From an uncultured Clostridia bacterium (GTDB lineage: Bacteria > Bacillota > Clostridia > Oscillospirales > Acutalibacteraceae), in the NCBI GenBank assembly GCA_937896885.1, contig CALBNX010000051.1, forward strand, positions 1 to 5,073: a stretch of 5,073 bases of DNA. The letters run 5' to 3'. Shown here piece after piece: positions 1-5,073 of this stretch. A program made the position numbers and the translations under genes. The notes beneath the pieces are model-generated. The model was not told where the DNA came from, did no database searches, and worked only from the letters and a program-made list of their open reading frames with translations. Within the stretch, counting starts at the first letter, position 1. The number at the start of each line of letters is the position of its first letter.

Positions 1-756
1 GCTGTGTCTGGCGCACAGGCTGCTGCAAAGAATGTTTTGGATGGTAATCCATTGTATATGCCACAGGAAAATCATTTTGTGAGTGAAACTTATTTGGAAT
101 CTGATACACGTACAACTAATGATGTTACATTGGGTGAACATTTTGGTTATGGTATCACAGATAATTTTATGATTGCTTTGGAAACATCTGCATCTGAATT
201 TGATGCTTTTGATACTGCGTCATGGAACGAATTGGCATTGGATGCTACATATCGTGTAATTGGTGAAGGTGCATGGAAATTGGATTTGATGGCTGGATAC
301 GGTGTTAATCCAATGCGTTACTATCACAGTGATTTCTTGGATAAAGATTTGACAACATATCGTTGGACTGCTGGTGTTCGCGGTGGATATGTTGAAAAAG
401 ATTGGACTTTGATGGGACGTATCAATTTCATTTATCAAAATTCTGAATCTTTCAATTGGAATGATGATGATGATATGTGGGAAAATCATATCTTGAATCT
501 TGGTTTCAGCGGTTTCTGGAAAATGAGCGATTATTGGACAGGTGTTGTATCTGCTGATTACTATAAGATTATGGATCATTACAGTGAACCAGATGCAGCT
601 GGTTATTGGGACTTGTCAGCTGGTTTGAATTTCAGCATTGACGCAACAAAATATGTTGGTGTTTATGTTACAAAAGAAATCAACCATGTTGCCAAGGGCG
701 AATGGGAAGCTGCTGATGGATTTGGTTTTGGTACTAAATTTGGTATCGATTTCTAA
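1..756 (+). CDS. Outer-membrane beta-barrel protein, 5' end cut by window edge
   Basis: The frame is open from base 1 to the TAA at 754-756, about 251 residues. The GTG at base 4 is probably an internal Val codon, because the first residues (A-V-S-G-A-Q-A-A-A-K) look like the end of a Sec signal peptide, with a likely cleavage after A-Q-A. The rest alternates polar and hydrophobic/aromatic residues, with many Trp, Tyr and Gly and Asp/Asn-rich turns, including four GAT codons in a row at 463-474. The last residues (G-T-K-F-G-I-D-F) form a typical final barrel strand ending in Phe, the signal read by the BAM assembly machinery. No Cys and no long hydrophobic helix is seen. I infer a transmembrane barrel in the outer membrane of a Gram-negative cell; the substrate or function is not recognisable. 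Leucine is TTG in 15 of 16 cases, unlike the genes from rpsG onward. A strong terminator follows, so it ends its own transcription unit. Confidence 0.75.
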   Translation, partial: AVSGAQAAAKNVLDGNPLYMPQENHFVSETYLESDTRTTNDVTLGEHFGYGITDNFMIALETSASEFDAFDTASWNELALDATYRVIGEGAWKLDLMAGYGVNPMRYYHSDFLDKDLTTYRWTAGVRGGYVEKDWTLMGRINFIYQNSESFNWNDDDDMWENHILNLGFSGFWKMSDYWTGVVSADYYKIMDHYSEPDAAGYWDLSAGLNFSIDATKYVGVYVTKEINHVAKGEWEAADGFGFGTKFGIDF

Positions 757-771
757 TCTGTTAAAAGAGTT

Positions 772-804
772 AAAAAAGTCCGACCGTTTGGTCGGACTTT
801 TTTT
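772..804 (+). terminator. Rho-independent terminator after the barrel gene
   Basis: A perfect 8-bp GC-rich stem (GTCCGACC at 778-785, GGTCGGAC at 790-797) closes a GTTT loop. It is flanked by an A tract (772-777) and a run of seven T (798-804). It starts 16 nt after the barrel stop codon. The A/T flanks extend the stem symmetrically, so it could also act on transcripts from the other strand. It separates the barrel gene from rpsL. Confidence 0.93.
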
Positions 805-843
805 ATTTGTATAATGAAAATATAGTTGTGGAATCTGTCTGTT

Positions 844-871
844 TTGACTTAATTTTTTATTTGTCGATAAT
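844..871 (+). promoter_or_regulatory. Possible upstream sigma70-type promoter for rpsL
   Basis: TTGACT (844-849) and GATAAT (866-871) are each one base off consensus and are separated by 16 nt. The surroundings are very AT-rich, so a chance match is possible. If real, it would be a second start upstream of the stronger promoter at 930-957. Confidence 0.35.
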
Positions 872-929
872 TACTGTTTTAAAAATAGAGATTTTTAGCG
901 GTTTTGAAAGAAAAAATGCAGAATTTTTC

Positions 930-957
930 TTGACAATTCAAAGGTTAGAGATATAAT
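930..957 (+). promoter_or_regulatory. Consensus sigma70-type promoter of rpsL
   Basis: The -35 box TTGACA (930-935) and the -10 box TATAAT (952-957) are both perfect consensus, with a 16-nt spacer. The A/T-rich stretch before it (about 905-929) could serve as an UP element. Transcription should start near 963-965, giving a leader of about 140 nt before rpsL. A strong housekeeping promoter fits a ribosomal-protein operon cut off from upstream genes by the terminator at 772-804. Confidence 0.8.
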
Positions 958-963
958 GATTTT

Positions 964-1105
964 GCTTTCTGTGTAAATAAGGAAAGTAAGAAGTACAGAA
1001 ATCTGCATCTTTTGTCAGATTTATAATCACGCGTGTGCGTTGAAATAAGTCTGCTTGCGGGTTTTGTGTGGTAAAAAAAAGAGACTAAAAACAAAGAGAT
1101 TTTGA
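964..1105 (+). promoter_or_regulatory. 5' leader of rpsL mRNA with a small hairpin
   Basis: No credible gene is seen between the barrel stop at 756 and the rpsL start at 1106. Downstream of the predicted start site the leader holds a perfect 7-bp inverted repeat (AAATCTG at 999-1005, CAGATTT at 1016-1022, 10-nt loop) and an 8-bp palindrome CACGCGTG (1028-1035). No T run follows either, so neither is a terminator. The ribosome binding site is weak: AAAGAGA (1093-1099), 6 nt before the ATG. A regulatory role for the leader is unproven. Confidence 0.4.
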
Positions 1106-1489
1106 ATGCCAACAGTAAATCAACTGATTCGGAAACCACGTAAAAAGGTAGCAGTGAAATCAACAGCGCCTGATATGATGGAAAATCCTCAAAAACGCGG
1201 TGTGTGTACACGTGTTTATACGACAACCCCTAAGAAACCTAACTCTGCTCAACGTAAAGTTGCGCGTGTTAAATTGGCTAATGGTCGCGAAGTGACTGCA
1301 TATATTCCTGGCGAAGGTCATAATTTACAGGAACACAGTGTTGTTCTGATCCGTGGCGGCCGTGTTAAGGACCTTCCCGGTGTTCGTTACCACATCATCC
1401 GCGGTTCACTTGATACCCAGGGCGTTAACGGCAGAATGCAGAGCCGTTCAAAGTACGGTGCAAAGCGTCCTAAGGCAGCAAAGAAATAA
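1106..1489 (+). CDS. rpsL: 30S ribosomal protein S12 (apparent two-lineage chimera)
   Basis: S12 sits at the decoding centre of the small ribosomal subunit and controls tRNA selection accuracy. The 127-residue product has normal length and no frameshift. It carries the invariant blocks T-T-P-K-K-P-N-S (residues 40-47) and R-G-G-R-V-K-D-L-P-G-V-R-Y-H (83-96). Lys43, Lys88 and Pro91, positions where streptomycin-resistance changes occur, are wild type, and Asp89 (the methylthiolation site of RimO in E. coli) is present. Gln49 replaces the Leu usual after N-S-A. The ATG start is supported by the family N terminus M-P-T-x-N-Q-L. Codons 1-78 use AAA, CCT/CCA and TTG/TTA/CTG and resemble alphaproteobacterial S12. 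From about codon 88 the gene uses AAG, CTT and AGA like the downstream genes, and the C terminus (R-P-K-A-A-K-K) resembles Clostridia. Identity as S12 is certain; that the whole gene exists in one genome is doubtful. Confidence 0.97.
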   Translation: MPTVNQLIRKPRKKVAVKSTAPDMMENPQKRGVCTRVYTTTPKKPNSAQRKVARVKLANGREVTAYIPGEGHNLQEHSVVLIRGGRVKDLPGVRYHIIRGSLDTQGVNGRMQSRSKYGAKRPKAAKK

Positions 1490-1663
1490 TTTGCCGCAAA
1501 TTTTCAGTTAGCAGACAAATCTTCTTGCAGGCGAAAAAACAATGAATGTTTTTCGACCAATGTGAGAGTATATTATATATAGATAGTATGCTTCTGCGTT
1601 GGCGCCACGGGAATTTGTCACTCGAGTACCTATGATATCATTACTATGAAGGAGGGAAGTAAA
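1490..1663 (+). other. rpsL-rpsG spacer with hairpin and palindrome
   Basis: This 174-nt gap has no open frame of note. It holds a hairpin at 1532-1555: a 9-bp stem (TGTTTTTCG on the right arm) with one bulged A on the left arm and an ATGAA loop. No T run follows, so it is not a standard terminator. An AT-rich patch around 1570-1590 could contain a -10 box, but I find no convincing -35. A perfect 10-bp palindrome, ATGATATCAT (1632-1641), lies just before the rpsG ribosome binding site. In E. coli the rpsL-rpsG gap is where S7 binds to repress its own operon. Whether this spacer works that way cannot be told from sequence alone. Confidence 0.4.
1649..1655 (+). promoter_or_regulatory. Strong Shine-Dalgarno deciding the rpsG start
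   Basis: AAGGAGG lies 8 nt before the GTG at 1664, ideal spacing. An in-frame ATG at 1646 overlaps this site and would add six residues foreign to the family, so GTG is the start. Confidence 0.9.
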
Positions 1664-2134
1664 GTGCCAAGAAGAGGCAATATAGCAAAACGTGAAGTTT
1701 TGCCTGATCCGCTTTACAACTCAAAACTTGTCACTCGACTTATCAACAATGTTATGTATGATGGTAAGAAGGGTGTAGCTCAGAAGATCGTATATGATGC
1801 TTTTGACATTATCAAAGAAAAGACAGGCAAGGAGCCCCTTGAGGTTTTTGAGGCAGCAATGGAAAATGTTATGCCCGTTCTCGAAGTTAAGGCTCGCCGT
1901 GTCGGTGGTGCAACCTATCAGGTTCCCATGGAAGTTCGTCCCGAGAGAAGACAGACTCTCGGTCTTCGTTGGATCACAACCTACAGCCGTGCTCGTTCAG
2001 AGAGAACAATGAAGGAAAGACTTGCCAACGAAATCATTGATGCTACCAACTCAACAGGTGCAGCATTCAAGAAGCGTGAAGATACCCATAAGATGGCAGA
2101 ATCCAACAAGGCATTCGCACACTTCAGATGGTAA
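1664..2134 (+). CDS. rpsG: 30S ribosomal protein S7
   Basis: S7 is a primary binding protein that organises the 3' major domain of 16S rRNA (the head of the 30S subunit) and lies near the exit tRNA site. From the GTG start the product is 156 residues, the usual bacterial length. It opens M-P-R-R-G and has the conserved R-E-V-L-P-D-P-x-Y-N-S-K block (10-21), the basic beta-hairpin region A-R-R-V-G-G-A-T-Y-Q-V-P (77-88) followed by E-V-R-P-E-R-R (90-96), and the ending A-F-A-H-F-R-W. The sequence is of Clostridia type, and codon use (CCC proline, CTT leucine, AGA arginine) matches fusA and tuf rather than the barrel gene. It lies 47 nt before fusA with no terminator between, so the two are probably co-transcribed. 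Confidence 0.98.
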   Translation: MPRRGNIAKREVLPDPLYNSKLVTRLINNVMYDGKKGVAQKIVYDAFDIIKEKTGKEPLEVFEAAMENVMPVLEVKARRVGGATYQVPMEVRPERRQTLGLRWITTYSRARSERTMKERLANEIIDATNSTGAAFKKREDTHKMAESNKAFAHFRW

Positions 2135-2171
2135 TCTTACTGCGATTAATCTAAACTTTTTAATTATTTTC

Positions 2172-2176
2172 GGAGG
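2172..2176 (+). promoter_or_regulatory. fusA ribosome binding site
   Basis: GGAGG ends 5 nt before the ATG at 2182. It confirms the start, which also gives the family N terminus M-P-R-Q-V-S-L-E. Confidence 0.9.
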
Positions 2177-2181
2177 TTCAT

Positions 2182-4248
2182 ATGCCAAGACAGGTATCTC
2201 TTGAGATGACCAGAAACATTGGTATTATGGCTCACATTGACGCCGGCAAAACAACCACCAGTGAGCGTATTCTGTTCTACACAGGTAAAACTCATAAGAT
2301 TGGCGAAACACACGATGGTGCTGCAACAATGGACTGGATGGAGCAGGAGCAGGAGCGTGGTATCACTATCACATCCGCTGCTACTACCTGTTTCTGGAAG
2401 GACCACCGTGTAAACATCATCGATACCCCGGGTCACGTTGACTTCACAGTTGAAGTTGAGCGTTCACTCAGAGTTCTTGATGGTTCTGTTACAGTTCTTT
2501 GTGCTAAGGGCGGCGTTGAGCCTCAGTCTGAAACCGTTTGGAGACAGGCTGATAAATACCGTGTTCCCAGAATGGTCTATGTAAATAAGATGGACATTAT
2601 GGGTGCAGACTTCTATCGTGTTATCGATATGATGAAGGAACGCCTTAAGTGTAATGCAGTTCCCATTCAGCTTCCCATCGGTGCTGAATCGGATTTCAAA
2701 GGAATTATCGACCTTGTTATTATGAAGGCTTATTACTACAATGATGACAAGGGTATTGACATCACTGTTACCGATATTCCCGATGATATGAAAGAGCTTG
2801 CTGAAAAATACCGCAACGAGCTCGTTGAGTCTGTTGCAGAGCAAGACGATGCACTTCTTGAGAAGTTCTTTGAAGGTGAAGAGCTCACCGTTGAAGAAAT
2901 CAAGACCTGCATCAGAAAAGCAACTATTGATAACGCTATGGTTCCCGTTGTTTGCGGCACATCATACCGTAACAAGGGCGTTCAGCTCCTTCTTGATGCA
3001 ATAGTTGACTATATGCCCGCCCCCACAGATATTGAGGCTATCAAGGGCATTAACCCCGATACACAGGAAGAGGAAGTAAGACATTCTTCGGATGACGAGC
3101 CCTTCTCAGCTCTTGCATTCAAGATTGCAACCGACCCCTTCGTTGGTAAGCTCTGCTTCTTCAGAGTTTATTCGGGTAAGGTTGAAACAGGTGCTTCTGT
3201 TTACAACTCAACCAAAGATAATAATGAGCGTATGGGTAGAATCCTTCAGATGCACTCCAACCACAGACAGGATATTGACTGCTGCTATGCAGGTGATATT
3301 GCTGCTTGCGTTGGTGTTAAGCAGACAACAACAGGTGATACCCTTTGTGATCCCAAACATCCCATAATTCTTGAATCAATGGAATTCCCCGAGCCCGTTA
3401 TCAGAGTTGCCATCGAGCCCAAGACCAAAGCAGGTCAGGAAAAGATGGGTATTGCTCTTGCAAAGCTCGCTGAAGAAGACCCCACATTCAAGTGCTACAC
3501 AGATGAAGAAACCGGACAGACCATCATCGCAGGTATGGGCGAGCTCCATCTTGAAATCATCGTAGACAGACTTCTCCGTGAATTCAAGGTTGAAGCTAAT
3601 GTTGGTCAGCCTCAGGTTGCATACCGTGAAACCATTACTCAGGCTGCTGATACTGATACCAAGTATTCACGTCAGTCAGGCGGTAAGGGTCAGTACGGTC
3701 ACGTTAAGATGAGAATTGAACCCAACCCCGAAAAGGGTTACGAGTTTGTTAACAACATCGTCGGCGGTGCTATTCCCAAGGAATACTTCAATGCTATTGA
3801 AGCCGGTGTTAAGGGTGCTATGCAGACCGGTGTTCTTGCAGGCTACAACGTTGTTGACGTTAAGGTAACACTTTACGACGGTTCATATCACGAAGTTGAC
3901 TCTTCGGAAATGGCCTTCAAGATTGCCGCATCAATGGCATTTAAGGATGCTATGAAGAAGGCTGCTCCCGTTCTTATGGAGCCCATTATGAAAACTGCTG
4001 TTATCGTTCCCGATGATTATATGGGCGATGTTATCGGCGATATTAACTCACGCCGCGGTATGATTCAGGGTTCAGAAACAAGAACCGGTGCTGTTCAGAT
4101 CAATGCATTTATCCCCCTGTCAAATATGTTCGGTTACGCAACATCGCTTCGTTCCAGAACTCAGGGCAGAGGCCAGTATGCAATGGAACCCAGCCACTAT
4201 TCAGAAGTTCCCAAGTCAATTTCTGAAAAGATTATCAACGAGAAATAA
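2182..4248 (+). CDS. fusA: Translation elongation factor G
   Basis: EF-G is the cytoplasmic GTPase that moves tRNAs and mRNA through the ribosome after peptide bond formation, and helps ribosome recycling. The 688-residue product has family length and all domains. In the GTPase domain: G1 A-H-I-D-A-G-K-T (17-24), G2/switch I R-G-I-T-I (59-63), G3 D-T-P-G-H (81-85, with catalytic His85) and G4 N-K-M-D (135-138). The G5 loop reads C-G-T-S-Y (258-262) where most EF-Gs have C-G-S-A-F/L. Domain IV has the tip loop S-G-G-K-G-Q-Y-G-H (499-507) and the second loop with His570, in the place where eukaryotic EF-2 carries diphthamide. It looks like a normal housekeeping copy, not a FusB- or Tet(M)-type resistance protein. 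Leucine is CTT/CTC, with rare CTG and no TTG found. It is probably transcribed with rpsG. Confidence 0.98.
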   Translation: MPRQVSLEMTRNIGIMAHIDAGKTTTSERILFYTGKTHKIGETHDGAATMDWMEQEQERGITITSAATTCFWKDHRVNIIDTPGHVDFTVEVERSLRVLDGSVTVLCAKGGVEPQSETVWRQADKYRVPRMVYVNKMDIMGADFYRVIDMMKERLKCNAVPIQLPIGAESDFKGIIDLVIMKAYYYNDDKGIDITVTDIPDDMKELAEKYRNELVESVAEQDDALLEKFFEGEELTVEEIKTCIRKATIDNAMVPVVCGTSYRNKGVQLLLDAIVDYMPAPTDIEAIKGINPDTQEEEVRHSSDDEPFSALAFKIATDPFVGKLCFFRVYSGKVETGASVYNSTKDNNERMGRILQMHSNHRQDIDCCYAGDIAACVGVKQTTTGDTLCDPKHPIILESMEFPEPVIRVAIEPKTKAGQEKMGIALAKLAEEDPTFKCYTDEETGQTIIAGMGELHLEIIVDRLLREFKVEANVGQPQVAYRETITQAADTDTKYSRQSGGKGQYGHVKMRIEPNPEKGYEFVNNIVGGAIPKEYFNAIEAGVKGAMQTGVLAGYNVVDVKVTLYDGSYHEVDSSEMAFKIAASMAFKDAMKKAAPVLMEPIMKTAVIVPDDYMGDVIGDINSRRGMIQGSETRTGAVQINAFIPLSNMFGYATSLRSRTQGRGQYAMEPSHYSEVPKSISEKIINEK

Positions 4249-4267
4249 TTAATTATTTCTATTTTTT
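4241..4267 (+). terminator. AU-rich hairpin over the fusA stop, possible weak terminator
   Basis: Bases 4241-4260 form a perfect 20-bp palindrome that includes the fusA stop codon TAA (4246-4248). As RNA it can fold as an 8-bp AU-rich stem with a UUAA loop, and six T follow at 4262-4267. With only one G-C pair the stem is weak, so it may be a partial terminator, a 3'-end stabiliser or chance in AT-rich sequence. The promoter downstream makes a partial stop plausible. Confidence 0.4.
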
Positions 4268-4277
4268 AAAAAAAGAC

Positions 4278-4306
4278 TTGAAATTTACTATCTAAATTGG
4301 TAAAAT
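4278..4306 (+). promoter_or_regulatory. tuf promoter (sigmaA type, extended -10)
   Basis: TTGAAA (4278-4283) and TAAAAT (4301-4306) are separated by exactly 17 nt. A TG dinucleotide at 4298-4299 forms an extended -10 element. The A/T tracts at 4261-4274 sit where an UP element would. The predicted start is near 4312-4314, about 50 nt before the tuf ATG. This gives tuf, normally the most highly made protein of the set, expression independent of rpsG-fusA. Confidence 0.82.
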
Positions 4307-4310
4307 GGAG

Positions 4311-4326
4311 CTATGCACACGCATAG
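4311..4326 (+). promoter_or_regulatory. Hairpin at the predicted 5' end of tuf mRNA
   Basis: A perfect 6-bp stem (CTATGC at 4311-4316, GCATAG at 4321-4326) closes an ACAC loop. It begins almost at the transcription start predicted from the promoter at 4278-4306. Stem-loops at the extreme 5' end are known to protect some bacterial mRNAs from RNA decay, and that role is inferred here. Confidence 0.5.
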
Positions 4327-4347
4327 ACTTATATTTGCTTATTAAAA

Positions 4348-4353
4348 GGGAGG
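4348..4353 (+). promoter_or_regulatory. tuf ribosome binding site
   Basis: GGGAGG ends 8 nt before the ATG at 4362 and fixes the tuf start, which gives the family N terminus M-A-K-x-K-F-E-R. Confidence 0.88.
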
Positions 4354-4361
4354 AAATACCA

Positions 4362-5073
4362 ATGGCAAAAGCAAAATTTGAACGTAATAAGCCCCACGTT
4401 AATATCGGTACCATCGGTCACGTTGACCACGGTAAGACAACTCTTACTGCTGCTATCACAAAGACCCTCGCTATGAAGGGCGGCGCAGACTTCATCGACT
4501 ACGCTAACATCGATAAGGCTCCCGAAGAGAGAGAGCGCGGTATCACAATCAACACAGCACACGTTGAGTACGAAACAGACAACCGTCACTATGCTCACGT
4601 TGACTGCCCGGGCCACGCTGACTATATCAAGAACATGATCACAGGTGCTGCTCAGATGGACGGCGCTATCCTTGTTATCGCTTCAACAGACGGTCCTATG
4701 GCTCAGACTAAGGAACACCTTCTTCTTGCTCGTCAGGTTGGCGTTCCCAGAATCATCGTTTTCATGAACAAGGTTGACCAGGTTGACGATCCCGAACTCC
4801 TCGAGCTCGTTGAAATGGAAATCCGTGAGACTCTTGCTGAGTATGAATTCGACGAAGATGCTCCCATCATCAAGGGTTCAGCTCTTCAGGCTCTCAGCTA
4901 CGAAGGCGGCGACATCAACGCTCCCGAGCTTGCTCCTATCCATGAACTTATGGCAGCTGTTGACGAATATATCCCCACTCCTGACCGTAAGGCAGACCTT
5001 CCCTTCATTATGCCCGTAGAAGACGTATTCACAATCACAGGTCGTGGTACAGTTGCTACAGGTAGAGTTGAAA
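4362..5073 (+). CDS. tuf: Translation elongation factor Tu, 3' end cut by window edge
   Basis: EF-Tu carries aminoacyl-tRNA to the ribosomal A site as a GTP complex and leaves after GTP hydrolysis. The frame stays open for 237 codons to the window end; family members are about 395-400 residues, so roughly 160 are missing. The GTPase domain is complete: G1 G-H-V-D-H-G-K-T (19-26), G2 R-G-I-T-I (59-63), G3 D-C-P-G-H (81-85, with catalytic His85), G4 N-K-V-D (136-139) and G5 G-S-A-L (172-175). Domain II has begun, with V-F-T-I-T-G-R-G-T-V-A-T-G-R-V near the end. Ser108 in A-S-T-D-G-P-M replaces a common Ala, a mild change. Codon use is strongly biased to CTT/CTC, AAG, GTT and ATC, as expected of a very highly expressed gene. 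It lies 113 nt after fusA with its own promoter and leader hairpin. Confidence 0.98.
   Translation, partial: MAKAKFERNKPHVNIGTIGHVDHGKTTLTAAITKTLAMKGGADFIDYANIDKAPEERERGITINTAHVEYETDNRHYAHVDCPGHADYIKNMITGAAQMDGAILVIASTDGPMAQTKEHLLLARQVGVPRIIVFMNKVDQVDDPELLELVEMEIRETLAEYEFDEDAPIIKGSALQALSYEGGDINAPELAPIHELMAAVDEYIPTPDRKADLPFIMPVEDVFTITGRGTVATGRVE

Noticed and set aside
945..1226. 93-codon open frame on the minus strand over the rpsL leader and start
   Set aside because: It overlaps rpsL and its leader, has no ribosome binding site that I can see and resembles no family; it is an antisense shadow.
1478..1494. Inverted repeat GCAAA/TTTGC around the rpsL stop as a terminator
   Set aside because: Only 5 bp with a 7-nt loop and no T run; too weak to call.
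1646..1663. ATG at 1646 as the rpsG start, adding six residues
   Set aside because: It overlaps the Shine-Dalgarno AAGGAGG, and S7 proteins begin at the M-P-R-R-G that GTG 1664 provides.
2464..2844. Minus-strand open frame of 126 codons inside fusA
   Set aside because: It lies fully inside a well-conserved EF-G gene and follows from its codon bias; no independent support.
4262..4274. T6-A7 tract as a separate terminator hairpin
   Set aside because: The arms touch with no loop and contain no G-C pairs; better read as a U run plus an UP-like A tract.
4329..4616. Minus-strand open frame over the tuf start, with Val- and Cys-rich translation
   Set aside because: It is the reverse complement of the conserved EF-Tu GTPase domain and reads through the tuf ribosome binding site; coding potential belongs to tuf.
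1..5073. Search for CRISPR arrays, insertion sequences, tRNA or rRNA genes and defence systems
   Set aside because: No direct-repeat array, transposase, terminal repeats, tRNA-like cloverleaf or defence domain was seen; apart from the barrel gene the window is core translation genes.

Overview
The window holds five protein-coding genes, all on the + strand. In order they are the C-terminal part of an outer-membrane beta-barrel protein (1-756), rpsL (ribosomal protein S12, 1106-1489), rpsG (S7, 1664-2134), fusA (EF-G, 2182-4248) and the first 237 codons of tuf (EF-Tu, 4362 to the window end). The last four are the classic 'str' gene cluster, which supplies parts of the small ribosomal subunit and the two main elongation GTPases.

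The two ends do not look like the same organism. The left part (1 to about 1340) is AT-rich and writes leucine almost only as TTG. It encodes a Gram-negative-type barrel ending in phenylalanine and has a weak Shine-Dalgarno before rpsL. The N-terminal half of S12 reads like an alphaproteobacterial protein, so a low-GC gut-type alphaproteobacterium is a reasonable guess. The right part (about 1370 to 5073) writes leucine as CTT/CTC, proline mostly as CCC and lysine mostly as AAG, and uses strong GGAGG ribosome binding sites. Its S7, EF-G and EF-Tu resemble those of Clostridia (Oscillospirales/Ruminococcaceae-like). The switch falls inside rpsL, in the nearly invariant stretch around codons 79-89. 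The simplest explanation is a chimeric metagenomic contig joined in a conserved gene. Recombination in a living genome is possible but less likely.

Layout: the barrel gene ends at a strong intrinsic terminator (772-804). A gene-free stretch of about 300 bases follows, with a perfect-consensus sigma70-type promoter (930-957) and a leader of about 140 nt that drive rpsL. A 174-nt spacer with a small hairpin separates rpsL from rpsG. rpsG and fusA are 47 nt apart and probably co-transcribed. Between fusA and tuf lie a 20-bp perfect palindrome over the fusA stop codon, an extended -10 promoter (4278-4306) and a hairpin at the predicted tuf mRNA 5' end, so tuf has its own transcription start.

I see no new defence, mobile or biosynthetic system here. 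The points most worth checking are the probable chimera and the regulatory architecture of the fusA-tuf gap.
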